A DNA stretch of 64,000 bases from Aquimarina aggregata (GCF_001632745.1 NZ_LQRT01000003.1:124001-188000), one strand, 5' to 3'; shown: positions 8,347-17,490, counted from the first letter of the stretch. The notes: generated by a model not told the origin, from the sequence alone. Numbers and translations are program-made.

Positions 8347-9789
8347 TCAAATTACCTCAATGGTTATCTTTTCAAAATTACTTTTAGGCAACCCACATAA
8401 AGCACAACCATAATCATCTGACAGATCCTTAAAATCTACCCCAACAGGAATCCCTCCTACCACATCACCAACAGAAGGATCATAAACGTTTTGACAATCT
8501 TTACACTGAAATACTTCTATCTCAAGAATTTCTTTTTCTACCCCTTCTCCTTGATGTAATTCATCTGGTATTGACCCTAAATTCTGAAAATATGTCTTGG
8601 TCAGTTCTAACAAAAGCCCAGGCAAATCCATTTGATCCACATCTTGTGCATACACTATATACTGCCTTGTACTAGGGTTAAAGTTCTTTGCGTACAACAC
8701 ATTATACATAGGCCGCACAACAAAACCTTCAATCGTTTCTGGTGCTTTATTTTCTTCTATCATTATAGAAGTAAAATATCTTTTAGAATTTCGACAAGAA
8801 GAAATCCCAAATGTAAGTCCGTAAGTACTTATATCATTTTGGTCAAAATTCATAACCAAAAACTTTTTAAGCTCAAGTGCCCTCTTATTATTAACTGGTA
8901 AATGCCAGTTCAACTCTAATGCCGAATGTCGAACATTAATACCAAATTGCCCCAATAATTTCTCTAAGGTCAATTTTGACTCCTTTGGAATCCCTTTAAC
9001 AATAAACGATTTCCAAGGAGTTAGACATAATTTTCCTATTCTATGTTCTAAACAAAATTCACAAAGAGCTTTTAAAAATTTTAGATTGTAATTATTATCT
9101 CTCCAATACAATCCTAACCAGTATTGATTATCTCTCATTTTATTCATTCCCTCATAATATGGAAATGGATTAAAATTTACTTGTAGTGGTTTTTCTATTA
9201 CTTTATTGTTCGTATCCAGATTCTCATTTAGATACTTAAAAAGCATTTCAACATCTTCTACACTTTCATAAATATTTTCGATTGTTTCTGCAATCTTTGC
9301 GATATCCCATGTATAAATTAGAGCTGGGTAGTAGATTTCATCCCAACCAGGTAATTTTAAAAACAAATACCAATAGTCTTCATGCGCAGAAGCTATAAAG
9401 TTTAAATCCCCAGAAAACAAAGGAACTATTTGCTGCTTTGGGTCGGTTATATTAATTTTTAATTTCGGATGATATCTAAACTCTTCTAATATATAAAGGT
9501 AAGTTGTGCCTCTTAACCAAACTGTAGCATCAAAAATATCTATGGATACATATGAGGAGCAAATATTCTGTTGTGTATGAGAAGCAAAGAAAGAAGTGTT
9601 AAAAGCAGCATGTTCTGTTATTACATCGTCATTAACATTTTTCAGAGGAAATATGATATCTTGTCTGGATCCGAAATGAAAAGTATCTAAACCTAATTCC
9701 TGAACATACTCAATGATTCGTTGCAATTCTGAAGGAGATAACACACCTCCTTTGATATCTACTCTTTGCAAAGATTTATCTTTTTCCAT
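8347..9789 (-). CDS. NirA-like protein with C-terminal rubredoxin domain
   Basis: A 480-residue protein. Residues 10-70 (GGVLSPSELQRIIEYVQEL, then FHFGSRQDI) look like the ferredoxin-like half domain of nitrite/sulfite reductases, and a second such half may lie around 255-330. The siroheme/[4Fe-4S] signature of those enzymes (C-x5-C and C-x3-C) is absent, so it should not reduce nitrite itself. The last 56 residues are a rubredoxin with Cys pairs C429/C432 and C462/C465 holding one iron. It lies 7 nt after the nitrate reductase gene in the same operon, so a role as an electron carrier or docking subunit for that enzyme is the best inference. ATG start. Confidence 0.85.
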   Translation of the reverse strand: MEKDKSLQRVDIKGGVLSPSELQRIIEYVQELGLDTFHFGSRQDIIFPLKNVNDDVITEHAAFNTSFFASHTQQNICSSYVSIDIFDATVWLRGTTYLYILEEFRYHPKLKINITDPKQQIVPLFSGDLNFIASAHEDYWYLFLKLPGWDEIYYPALIYTWDIAKIAETIENIYESVEDVEMLFKYLNENLDTNNKVIEKPLQVNFNPFPYYEGMNKMRDNQYWLGLYWRDNNYNLKFLKALCEFCLEHRIGKLCLTPWKSFIVKGIPKESKLTLEKLLGQFGINVRHSALELNWHLPVNNKRALELKKFLVMNFDQNDISTYGLTFGISSCRNSKRYFTSIMIEENKAPETIEGFVVRPMYNVLYAKNFNPSTRQYIVYAQDVDQMDLPGLLLELTKTYFQNLGSIPDELHQGEGVEKEILEIEVFQCKDCQNVYDPSVGDVVGGIPVGVDFKDLSDDYGCALCGLPKSNFEKITIEVI

Positions 9790-9796
9790 AATTCAT

Positions 9797-12700
9797 TTAA
9801 TTAGCTCCTTGTTTTACTCTATTTAATATTTCTTTTACTTCAGGCTTACAACTTCCGCAACCTAAACCAGCACCTGTCTTAACACATAACGCATTAAAAT
9901 CATCACATCCTGAAACTATAGCTTGTTCAAGATTTCCTTCTCCTACTTGACTACATGAACAAATAAGTTTACCTATTAAAGGCTCACTAGGTTGTGATCC
10001 TCTTAGCAATTCTTCTCTTTTCTCACCTAGTTCTATTTTTTCTTCAATCAATCTCTTAAAATCGGCAAACTCTTTTTTATCTCCCATTAAGATTGCACCT
10101 AGTAAACGGTCATCTCTTACTATACACTTTTTATAAAAACGTTTTCTAACGTCCATAAATACTATTTCTTCATAAGAATAGTCATTTTTAGGTATATCAA
10201 TATTACCAATACTACAAAGGTCAAGATCTTCAAACTTTAGAATATTCATAAAAACAGAACCTTTATAAACTGCACTAAAATCACCTAGCAAGTATTTAGC
10301 AACAATATCTGCTTGTTGCTCTGCTGCAGCGGTAATACCAAACAAATTTCCTTCGTATTCTGCTATTTCTCCAATAGCAAAAATAGCATCATCACTTGAT
10401 TGTAAATATTGGTTTACAAGAATCCCTCGACGGCAATCAACACCTATTTTCTTTGCTAAATCTATATTTGGGATGGTCCCTATAGAATACACCACGGCAT
10501 TACAATCAAATGATTTTCCTGATTTTAAACTCACCAATAAATCACCTTTTTCCTGCGTAAAAACAGTATCTACTTCATTATCAAAATGAATTTGAATTCC
10601 TTTTTCTATGACATCTTCTGCCAACAAACGACTAGCAACAACATCAAGTTGACGTTCCATTAATCTATTTCCGCGTTGTACAATCGTTATTTTAACTCCT
10701 TTTTTACGAAGAGCTGCGGCTAGCTCTAGCCCCAACAACCCACCACCAACAATAGTTACATGTTGTTCATGCTCAGGTAAACCTGTATCGGCAAGATATG
10801 TTTTTAATTTATCAGCATCTCCACGGTCTCGCATTGTAAATCTTCCTGGCAAATGAATAGGAACTTCTTTAGGAACAAAAGCACGACTACCTGTAGCCAT
10901 TAATATTACATCGTAATTATGTTTTTCACCTTTACTATCAACAATATATTTACCTTCTCTATTTATTTCTTCGATAGGATTACTTGTGGATAAAGTTACA
11001 TTAAGAGACTCCATATTTCCCTCTCTCATTTTCTGCAGCTGTTCCCAAGTGAGCTCTTCACTAACATATTCGGGTAGTAGCACTCTATTATAAAATGGAT
11101 ACGGTTCTTTTGAAAATACTATTATCTCATCTTCAGTATTATGCTCTCTATAAGTTTGGATAAAACGGTACGCTGCAGTTCCTGCTCCAATAATACAGAT
11201 CTTTTGTTTTGCTTTTTCATATTTAGATACTTGTACTGCAGAAAATTTAAAATCCGGTTCTTTAGAAATAGGATCTACTATACTTGTTGTTAAGTTATTA
11301 GCTCGACCATAGTCGTTCCCTAACACTTTTCCCCAATGCATCGGAAGAAAAACTACTCCTTTACTTATTGTATCTGTAATTTTTATTTTTACCTGTACTT
11401 TACCACGCTTACTTTCTATAACAGCAATATCGCCATCGTTAAGTTTACGCAAAAATGCATCTACTTGACTTATTTCAAGATAAGGATCACGAATATGAGT
11501 AAGTAGTTTATTTACTTTTCCTGTTTTTGTTCTTGTATGCCATTGATCTCGTACCCTTCCGGTAGTGAGTATTAAGGGATACTTTTCAGTAATCAATTCT
11601 GAAGTAGGCTTAACAAATCTGGGTATTACGAACTTCGCATTACTTGTATCTGTATGAAATTTTTTATCTTCAAAAAGTCTTGAGGTTCCGGGATGGTTAT
11701 TTTGAGGTACGGGCCACTGAAAACTACCTTCATTTTTTAAACGGGTATAATTAAGCCCTGTGATATCTATACTTGTTCCTTTTGTTAACGTACAATGTTC
11801 TTTATAAACCTCTTCTACAGTATTATAATCAAAACCTCTATACCCCATTTTTCTTGCAAAATTCCATAGAATTTCAGAATCCGACATAGCTTCTCCTGGT
11901 GGATCGACTACCTTACTCAAATGGGTTATACGTCGTTCACTATTTGTCATCGTACCCTCCTTCTCGGCCCACCCTGCTGCAGGCAATAATAAATCAGCAT
12001 ATTCTGTTGTTTCTGATCTATAGGATATATCCTGTACAATTACGAATTTTGCTTGCTTAAGTGCTTTTTCTACTTTATTTGCATTAGGAAGGCTTACCAA
12101 TGGATTTGTACAAATCACCCAAACCGCTTTTAGCTTTCCGCTTTCTAAAGCATCAAACATTTCTGTAGCCGTAAGTCCCGGTTTACCAGAAATTTCTTTT
12201 CCTCCCCAAAAATTAGCTACTTCTCTTCTATGTTCATCATTTGCTAAATCTTTATGTACGGCTAAAAGATTCGCCATTCCACCGACCTCTCTTCCTCCCA
12301 TTGCATTTGGCTGACCTGTTAAGGAAAAAGGACCTGATCCAGGTTTACCTATATGTCCTGTAAGTAATGACAAATTAAGCAAAGCATTATTTTTATTTAC
12401 CCCAATGGAGCTTTGATTCAACCCCATTGCCCACATAGTTATAAAACCTTTAGCATCAGCAATATAAGAAGCTGCTTTTTTAATATCTGCAACACTAACA
12501 CCACAGATCTTGGATGCTTCAGAGATCGACATCGCCATCAAAGATTTTTTTAACTCCTCAAAGTTATCGGTATGATTTGCTATAAAATTTTTATCAATCT
12601 TTTTTCTGTCTATTAGTCTTCTTGCAATTGCGTTATACAAAGCAACATCTGTTCCTGGCAAAATTTGAAGATGTAAATCGGCTATATCACAAGACTGTGT

Positions 12701-13321
12701 TTTACGAGGATCTACTACTATAATTTTAGTATTCGGATTCTTTTCTTTATGCGCCTCAATTCTTCTATATAAAATAGGATGACACCATGCCGGATTTGCT
12801 CCTGCTATCATAAAACAATCAGCTAGTTCTATATCATCATATGTAATCGGAACACTATCTTCTCCTAACGCTTGCTTATAACCAACAACAGCAGAGCTCA
12901 TACATAGCCTTGAGTTAGTATCAACATTATTGGTACCTATAAACCCCTTAGCCAATTTATTAACAAGATAATACTCTTCTGTTAAACATTGTCCTGATAC
13001 ATAAAACCCTACACTATCGGGACCGTATTTTCTTATCATTGCGTTAAATACGGCTGCAGCTTTATCAAAAGCCTGATCCCAAGATACCCTTTGTCGGTCA
13101 TGCCCTTTACTCCATCGCATTTCTGGATATAGAATTCGATCACTTTTATCCTGTACCACATGATGTAAATTCATTCCTTTAGAACACAACATACCACGAT
13201 TTACAGGATGATCTGGATCTCCAGAAACGGTCATCACTCCTTTTGCATCTTTATTTGCAATGATTCCACAACCTACTCCACAGTATGAACATGTTGTTTT
13301 ATACGATTTGAATACGGACAT
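9797..13321 (-). CDS. nasC: Assimilatory nitrate reductase fused to an FAD/[2Fe-2S] electron-input module
   Basis: A 1174-residue cytoplasmic enzyme reducing nitrate to nitrite. The N-terminus binds a [4Fe-4S] cluster through C11, C14, C18 and C46, followed by a complete molybdopterin oxidoreductase domain and its C-terminal molydopterin-dinucleotide-binding domain (to about 700). After a short linker comes a NasB/NirB-like pyridine nucleotide-disulfide oxidoreductase (CIIGAGTAAYRF for FAD, VGGGLLGLELAAALR for the nucleotide) and a C-terminal BFD-like [2Fe-2S] domain (ICSCSQ, then GCGSCKPEV). In Bacillus these are separate proteins, NasC and NasB. I chose the ATG at 13321, because the in-frame upstream TTG at 13354 lies inside the promoter's -7-like box. 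Confidence 0.93.
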   Translation of the reverse strand: MSVFKSYKTTCSYCGVGCGIIANKDAKGVMTVSGDPDHPVNRGMLCSKGMNLHHVVQDKSDRILYPEMRWSKGHDRQRVSWDQAFDKAAAVFNAMIRKYGPDSVGFYVSGQCLTEEYYLVNKLAKGFIGTNNVDTNSRLCMSSAVVGYKQALGEDSVPITYDDIELADCFMIAGANPAWCHPILYRRIEAHKEKNPNTKIIVVDPRKTQSCDIADLHLQILPGTDVALYNAIARRLIDRKKIDKNFIANHTDNFEELKKSLMAMSISEASKICGVSVADIKKAASYIADAKGFITMWAMGLNQSSIGVNKNNALLNLSLLTGHIGKPGSGPFSLTGQPNAMGGREVGGMANLLAVHKDLANDEHRREVANFWGGKEISGKPGLTATEMFDALESGKLKAVWVICTNPLVSLPNANKVEKALKQAKFVIVQDISYRSETTEYADLLLPAAGWAEKEGTMTNSERRITHLSKVVDPPGEAMSDSEILWNFARKMGYRGFDYNTVEEVYKEHCTLTKGTSIDITGLNYTRLKNEGSFQWPVPQNNHPGTSRLFEDKKFHTDTSNAKFVIPRFVKPTSELITEKYPLILTTGRVRDQWHTRTKTGKVNKLLTHIRDPYLEISQVDAFLRKLNDGDIAVIESKRGKVQVKIKITDTISKGVVFLPMHWGKVLGNDYGRANNLTTSIVDPISKEPDFKFSAVQVSKYEKAKQKICIIGAGTAAYRFIQTYREHNTEDEIIVFSKEPYPFYNRVLLPEYVSEELTWEQLQKMREGNMESLNVTLSTSNPIEEINREGKYIVDSKGEKHNYDVILMATGSRAFVPKEVPIHLPGRFTMRDRGDADKLKTYLADTGLPEHEQHVTIVGGGLLGLELAAALRKKGVKITIVQRGNRLMERQLDVVASRLLAEDVIEKGIQIHFDNEVDTVFTQEKGDLLVSLKSGKSFDCNAVVYSIGTIPNIDLAKKIGVDCRRGILVNQYLQSSDDAIFAIGEIAEYEGNLFGITAAAEQQADIVAKYLLGDFSAVYKGSVFMNILKFEDLDLCSIGNIDIPKNDYSYEEIVFMDVRKRFYKKCIVRDDRLLGAILMGDKKEFADFKRLIEEKIELGEKREELLRGSQPSEPLIGKLICSCSQVGEGNLEQAIVSGCDDFNALCVKTGAGLGCGSCKPEVKEILNRVKQGAN

Positions 13322-13351
13322 AAAAAAATTTATCAAGTTTTTACTGAGAAT

Positions 13352-13373
13352 CAAAATTACGTATAATTACGTA
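13352..13373 (-). promoter_or_regulatory. Nitrate-island operator/promoter before nasC
   Basis: The palindrome TACGTA-TAAT-TACGTA at 13358-13373 is continued on the minus strand by ATTTTG, giving a -7-like TAATTTTG (complement of 13352-13359). No TTG is found 20 nt further upstream. The site ends about 30 nt before the nasC ATG. The 22-nt layout is shared with copies before narK, nrtA, the porin and nirB. Confidence 0.75.
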
Positions 13374-13771
13374 AAAAACATTCTAAATAACTACGAAATA
13401 AACTAAAGACAAATTAATTATCAAATTACTAAAAGAAGTACAAAAAAAAGAAATATCAAAAATAAAAAGGCAGCCTAATTTAAAAAAATTAAAAATAAAA
13501 TAGCAATAAAACAACACATTACAAAGGCATTTCAAAAAAAACAAGTCTTTTACTATTTAGCATTTAGTTTATCAAAAAATATTTCAATCAAATGATTCTA
13601 AGGGTATTATAAAACTTTAAAAAACATCATTTTTATGATTATCGAAAATCAGAATACATGATTTTAAATTATTCTTATATTTTTTACTAAAAAATCATAA
13701 AAATCAACAAATAATAGGTGTTTAAGAGAATAAAATACACCTAAAATACACTTTTATTAAATATTTCATAT

Positions 13772-13826
13772 TTGCTATTTAAGTTTAGTTCAAATATATT
13801 TGATCAAAATTAAGTATTAATACTTA
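13772..13826 (+). promoter_or_regulatory. Globin-operon promoter with downstream island operator
   Basis: On the plus strand TTG at 13772-13774, 20 nt, and TATATTTG at 13795-13802 form a standard Bacteroidetes promoter, starting transcription near 13808. The perfect palindrome TAAGTA-TTAA-TACTTA follows at 13811-13826, 33 nt before the globin ATG, where a bound protein would block transcription. On the minus strand the same palindrome runs into ATTTTG (complement of 13805-13810), as in the other island promoters. Confidence 0.65.
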
Positions 13827-13859
13827 AGTATTTATTTTAAAATTATAAATGATGTAATT

Positions 13860-14288
13860 ATGGAAAAAAGAACAATTGAATTAGTACAATCATCTTTTGA
13901 AAAAGTTGCCCCAATAGCAGAAACAGCTGCAAAAATTTTTTATGATAAACTTTTTGAATTGGATCCAGAGTTGGAAAAGTTATTCCCTGCCTCAAATCCC
14001 GAAGCTATGAAGGGACAAGGAAATAAGTTAATGACTATGCTCGCTTCAGCTGTTTCAGGTTTAACTCAGCTAGACAAGCTAATTCCAATACTAGAAAACT
14101 TAGGAAAAACTCATGTTGGATACAATGTAGAAGTTTCTCATTATGATACTGTGGGCGCAGCTTTACTAGAAACATTATCTATAGGGCTTGGAGAAGATTT
14201 TACCCCAGAAGTAAAAGAAGCTTGGACCGAAACTTATAACGTAATGGCTTCAGTAATGAAAACAGCTGCATATGGAGAAGTAGCTTAA
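13860..14288 (+). CDS. Single-domain globin (flavohaemoglobin-type)
   Basis: A 142-residue haem protein of the Vitreoscilla/flavohaemoglobin globin group. Proximal His H85 lies in LGKTHVGYNV, distal Gln (E7) is Q53, and B10 Tyr is Y28 in KIFYDKLF, which is the constellation of NO-dioxygenating globins. It lacks the attached FAD/NAD reductase of flavohaemoglobin. A separate FAD/[2Fe-2S] reductase is encoded four genes on in the same operon and could serve. As the first gene of an operon of cytochromes within a nitrate island, its likely job is detoxifying NO made during nitrate/nitrite reduction, or oxygen/NO delivery. The role is inferred; the fold and ligands are visible. Confidence 0.92.
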   Translation: MEKRTIELVQSSFEKVAPIAETAAKIFYDKLFELDPELEKLFPASNPEAMKGQGNKLMTMLASAVSGLTQLDKLIPILENLGKTHVGYNVEVSHYDTVGAALLETLSIGLGEDFTPEVKEAWTETYNVMASVMKTAAYGEVA

Positions 14289-14338
14289 CACAACTCTTGT
14301 GACAACACAATAATACAAACACTCATCAAAAAAAAATT

Positions 14339-15199
14339 ATGAATCGTTACGGCATTAAAAAATTGGTTTTTCTTTTGGCAATAAATAGCATTCTGTCACT
14401 TCAATCATGTGGCGGTGTTCCCGAAGAAAAATCTTCAACTACCCAATCTAATAAAGTATTCGCTGTTGCAGAAATTTTGACTCTAATAGCAGAAGAAAAT
14501 GATATTACTCGGACATTATACACCAAAGCCATTGTTGGAGCAGGCAAAAAACAAGGATTAAAATTTGATGAAGACTGGCAAGATGACGAAGTTGAAGCTG
14601 GTCCTCTTCCCGCTTTATTTTTAAGAGGAATATCGTCTGACATAAGAAAAAGTCCCGTTCCTTTAGGCCTCTATTTAGGATCTGATTTCCCTATCAATGC
14701 ATCAAATAAGTTCATAGGAAAACAAGCTGAACTCTTTGAGAAAATAAAAACCAATAAAGAATCTCAACACTTCTTTGAGGAAGATCAAAAACTATATACA
14801 TCAATGTTTGCAGATTTAGCAGTTGCTGCTCCTTGCGTAAACTGCCATAATGAGCATAAAAACACAACAAAAACAGATTGGAAACTTGGAGATGTAATGG
14901 GGGCAACTACCTGGCAATATCCTTCGGATTCACTGTCATACAAAGAAGCAATTGATGTTATTAAAGCGTATCGAAACGGAACGAAAGCAATATATACAGC
15001 ATATCTTGATGAAATAGCAGCTTTTAAAATAGATAGCACGAAACCATCTATAGGAAATAAATGGCCTTCTAAAGGTTTTTTTCTTCCTACTGCTGAGGTA
15101 TTTATTGATAGTGTTAGAAAATTGACTTCATATAAAAGCTTTGAAAAATTATTAGCGGATTCCGACAAAAGAAAAAACAATTATCTAGTTTCTAATTAA
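14339..15199 (+). CDS. DUF3365 (Tll0287-like) haem lipoprotein
   Basis: A 286-residue lipoprotein with lipobox LQSC and acylated C24. It matches the DUF3365 family, a PAS-like haem-binding domain. One c-type haem motif, CVNCH (C166, C169, H170), sits in the expected GDVMGA context. The rest is helical. It would be anchored in the outer membrane or the periplasmic face of the inner membrane and carry one covalently bound haem. It could serve as a redox or diatomic-gas sensor, or as an electron acceptor of the neighbouring cytochromes. It lies 50 nt after the globin gene with no terminator between. Confidence 0.82.
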   Translation: MNRYGIKKLVFLLAINSILSLQSCGGVPEEKSSTTQSNKVFAVAEILTLIAEENDITRTLYTKAIVGAGKKQGLKFDEDWQDDEVEAGPLPALFLRGISSDIRKSPVPLGLYLGSDFPINASNKFIGKQAELFEKIKTNKESQHFFEEDQKLYTSMFADLAVAAPCVNCHNEHKNTTKTDWKLGDVMGATTWQYPSDSLSYKEAIDVIKAYRNGTKAIYTAYLDEIAAFKIDSTKPSIGNKWPSKGFFLPTAEVFIDSVRKLTSYKSFEKLLADSDKRKNNYLVSN

Positions 15200-15213
15200 A
15201 GAATTAAATAAAA

Positions 15214-15693
15214 GTGAATAAATCAGGTAGTTTTATACTTATTGGCAGTATCCTATTCTTAGTATATATACTGCAATACATTCTTAATTTGAGATGGGTT
15301 GCATTATATGACTTACAGCTTAATGAAAATTATAAGCGATGGTCTGGAGTATTTGTTAGCGCATTCATACTTTTTCAATGGATACTTACTTTTACAAGAA
15401 TATCAAAAAGGCTGAGAAAGTATGCAATGCAATTCACCTACATTCACAAGTGGGTAGGTATCCTATCTCCTATTTTTTTCTATCTCCATGCTATGGAATT
15501 TGGGTATGGCTACTTAGCACTTTTGTCCTATATATTTTTCATTAATATGATACTCGGAACTATTAATTTAGATATTATAAAAAGTACAAAAAACTGGATA
15601 TTTCAATCCTGGATGATAACACACGTCGCACTTTCGTTTTTCATTACTTTTTTAATCCTTTTTCATATAGGTGTCGTCTTTTATTATAAATAA
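15214..15693 (+). CDS. Diheme b-type membrane cytochrome (ferric-reductase-like)
   Basis: A 159-residue integral membrane protein with four hydrophobic helices (about 6-26, 45-62, 80-115 broken, 131-157). Histidines occur as two pairs: H78/H92 and H137/H151. The 14-residue spacing within each of two helices is the standard arrangement for two stacked b haems, as in ferric reductase/NADPH oxidase membrane domains. The next gene encodes the FAD-containing reductase that such domains need, so the two may form a split transmembrane electron carrier from NAD(P)H to the periplasm. The start is GTG; no ATG is available before residue 72. It lies 14 nt from the preceding stop. Confidence 0.75.
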   Translation: MNKSGSFILIGSILFLVYILQYILNLRWVALYDLQLNENYKRWSGVFVSAFILFQWILTFTRISKRLRKYAMQFTYIHKWVGILSPIFFYLHAMEFGYGYLALLSYIFFINMILGTINLDIIKSTKNWIFQSWMITHVALSFFITFLILFHIGVVFYYK

Positions 15694-15706
15694 AAAATTA
15701 AATCTC

Positions 15707-16747
15707 ATGTTATTAACTGTTAAAGATATAATACCAGAAACAAAAGATACTGTTAGTGTAATATTAAAAAACAATCTTTTTTTTAATAAAATAAGATATA
15801 AGGCGGGTCAATTTCTTACCGTAAAAATCCCAATTAAAAATAAAATTGAAAAAAGAGCTTATTCTTTTAGCAGCAGTCCTGTAACGGATAATTTTTTAAA
15901 AATAACGGTAAAAAAAGTTGAAAAAGGTCTAGTTTCTAGTTATATCTGTGACACACTTAAACCAGGTCAAAAAATAGAAATCGAAAAACCAGCAGGTAGT
16001 TTTTATGTAGTACCAAACAAAAATACACAATTCAACTATATCCTTTTTGCAGCTGGTAGCGGAATAACCCCCATCTTTTCTATTATTAAAACAGTATTAG
16101 AAAAAGAGCCTTTATCCAAAATAATTTTGATTTACGCCAATAGAAATGAAGAATCTACCATTTTCAAAAAAGCAATAGAAAATTTAGAAGAGAAATACCC
16201 TAATTCCTTTGCTGTAGAACATATTCTGGAAAAAAAGAGTTCAAAGAAACCTAATTACCATCAAGATTTATTAAACAAAGAACTCGTAGATAACATCTTA
16301 AAAAAACACCATGCAACCTATGAGAAGGGAAACTATATGATGTGCGGACCTCATGGGTTTATGGATAAAGCCAAAGAAATTCTTTTAGAAAGAGGAATTA
16401 CAAGAGACAAAATCAAACTAGAAGCTTTCAATACTAACCTCATAACATCAAGTGATGCAAAAAAATTAGAAAGCGCTGTCACTATATATCATGATAATAA
16501 GAAACACATACTTGATATCAAAGGAGACAAAACGATATTACAAGCTGCTATGGCCAATAATATTATGCTACCATATTCATGCAGATCAGGAATGTGCAGT
16601 AGTTGCAAAGCAAAATGTATATCTGGTACAGTAAAAATGATAGATGGCCATTTTCTTTCAGAAGAAGAAGTTGAAGAAGGACATATACTTACTTGTATAA
16701 GTTTTCCAAGATCCAATAATGTAAGCATAAGTTTTATTAACGATTAG
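15707..16747 (+). CDS. FAD-dependent ferredoxin reductase with C-terminal [2Fe-2S] ferredoxin domain
   Basis: A 346-residue cytoplasmic electron-transfer protein of the PaaE/phthalate-dioxygenase-reductase kind. The FAD domain has RAYSFSSSP, and the NAD(P) domain has AAGSGITPIFSI and the late CGPHGFMDKA. A plant-type ferredoxin domain holds [2Fe-2S] through SCRSGMCSSC and a final cysteine in ILTCISF. It accepts electrons from NAD(P)H and passes them one at a time. Likely partners are the globin (giving a two-piece NO dioxygenase) or the diheme cytochrome b encoded just before it. I chose ATG 15707, 13 nt after the upstream stop. A GTG at 15671 would overlap the preceding gene. Confidence 0.9.
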   Translation: MLLTVKDIIPETKDTVSVILKNNLFFNKIRYKAGQFLTVKIPIKNKIEKRAYSFSSSPVTDNFLKITVKKVEKGLVSSYICDTLKPGQKIEIEKPAGSFYVVPNKNTQFNYILFAAGSGITPIFSIIKTVLEKEPLSKIILIYANRNEESTIFKKAIENLEEKYPNSFAVEHILEKKSSKKPNYHQDLLNKELVDNILKKHHATYEKGNYMMCGPHGFMDKAKEILLERGITRDKIKLEAFNTNLITSSDAKKLESAVTIYHDNKKHILDIKGDKTILQAAMANNIMLPYSCRSGMCSSCKAKCISGTVKMIDGHFLSEEEVEEGHILTCISFPRSNNVSISFIND

Positions 16748-16755
16748 ACAAGTAC

Positions 16756-17478
16756 ATGCTTAACAGAAACCCATTACGAAAAAGACAATACGTAGGTACA
16801 ATAATTGGAATTACGGTTACAATTATTACGTATATAATTCTACCTTTAAAACAGACAGAAGATTTTCTAAGCTTAGGCCCCCTTAATACCGGTCATGAAG
16901 GTTTATCCTGTAATGCTTGTCATACAGATGCTAAAGGCAGTTTAATTCAGCAGTTACAATCCAATATTGCTTATACTTTTGGCACCAGAAAAACTAAAGT
17001 GGATTTTGGAACACAAAATGTTGATAATAAAAAATGCATCGCATGTCACGATCGTCCAAATGACCGGCACCCAACTCATCGATTTCTAGAACCAAGATTT
17101 AAAGATGCAATTGCAAATATTGATGCCACACAGTGCGAAACTTGTCATAGAGAACATAATGATACAAGAGTTGTTCTTGCTGAGGCAAACTTTTGTGTTA
17201 ATTGTCATTACGATTTAGAAGTCAAAAATGATCCTATAGATGTTCCACACAGCACTCTTATAGCCAATAAACAATGGAATACTTGTTTACAATGTCATGA
17301 TTTTCATGGTAATCACCTATACAAAGTAGCAGAAAAAATAAAAGATACTATTCCGCTACAGGAAATACAAAATTATCTAAAAGGAGGGAAAGATCCTTTT
17401 TCATCGAAAAAAAAACATCAACCTCTTAGTGAAGATGAATGGTTAAAATTAAAAACTAAGTATGTCAATTCAAAATAA
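16756..17478 (+). CDS. Membrane-anchored pentaheme c-type cytochrome
   Basis: A 240-residue protein with one N-terminal membrane anchor (about 13-31) and a periplasmic part carrying five CxxCH motifs starting at C52, C94, C127, C147 and C177. Extra histidines (H105, H108, H134, H184 and others) can serve as distal ligands. The architecture recalls NapC/NrfH-type quinol dehydrogenases, but those have four haems, and this is closer to the cytochrome c3/c7-like multiheme group. It would relay electrons from the membrane to periplasmic acceptors. It lies 8 nt after the reductase gene. Confidence 0.88.
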   Translation: MLNRNPLRKRQYVGTIIGITVTIITYIILPLKQTEDFLSLGPLNTGHEGLSCNACHTDAKGSLIQQLQSNIAYTFGTRKTKVDFGTQNVDNKKCIACHDRPNDRHPTHRFLEPRFKDAIANIDATQCETCHREHNDTRVVLAEANFCVNCHYDLEVKNDPIDVPHSTLIANKQWNTCLQCHDFHGNHLYKVAEKIKDTIPLQEIQNYLKGGKDPFSSKKKHQPLSEDEWLKLKTKYVNSK

Positions 17479-17490
17479 AAGCAGATTATC

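Larger units (their letters stand above)
13322..13859. other. 538-nt intergenic region between nasC and the globin operon
   Basis: Each end carries a copy of the island operator (13358-13373 and 13811-13826). The roughly 430 nt between are very AT-rich with no supported ORF. The right-hand copy is oriented as a minus-strand promoter reading into this space, so an untranslated leader or small RNA is possible. Confidence 0.5.

Noticed and set aside
13319..13354. TTG at 13354 as the start of the nitrate reductase
   Set aside because: It lies inside the TAATTTTG element of the promoter and adds residues unlike the family. The ATG at 13321 begins just before the first iron-sulfur cysteine, as usual.
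13799..13808. TTTGATCAAA as an FNR/CRP box before the globin gene
   Set aside because: The 4-nt centre of an FNR site is missing, and part of the sequence is the -7 element of the globin promoter.
16756..17478. Pentaheme cytochrome as NrfH or NapC
   Set aside because: Those have four haems and a characteristic first-haem ligand arrangement. This protein has five motifs, and no NrfA or NapA gene is nearby.
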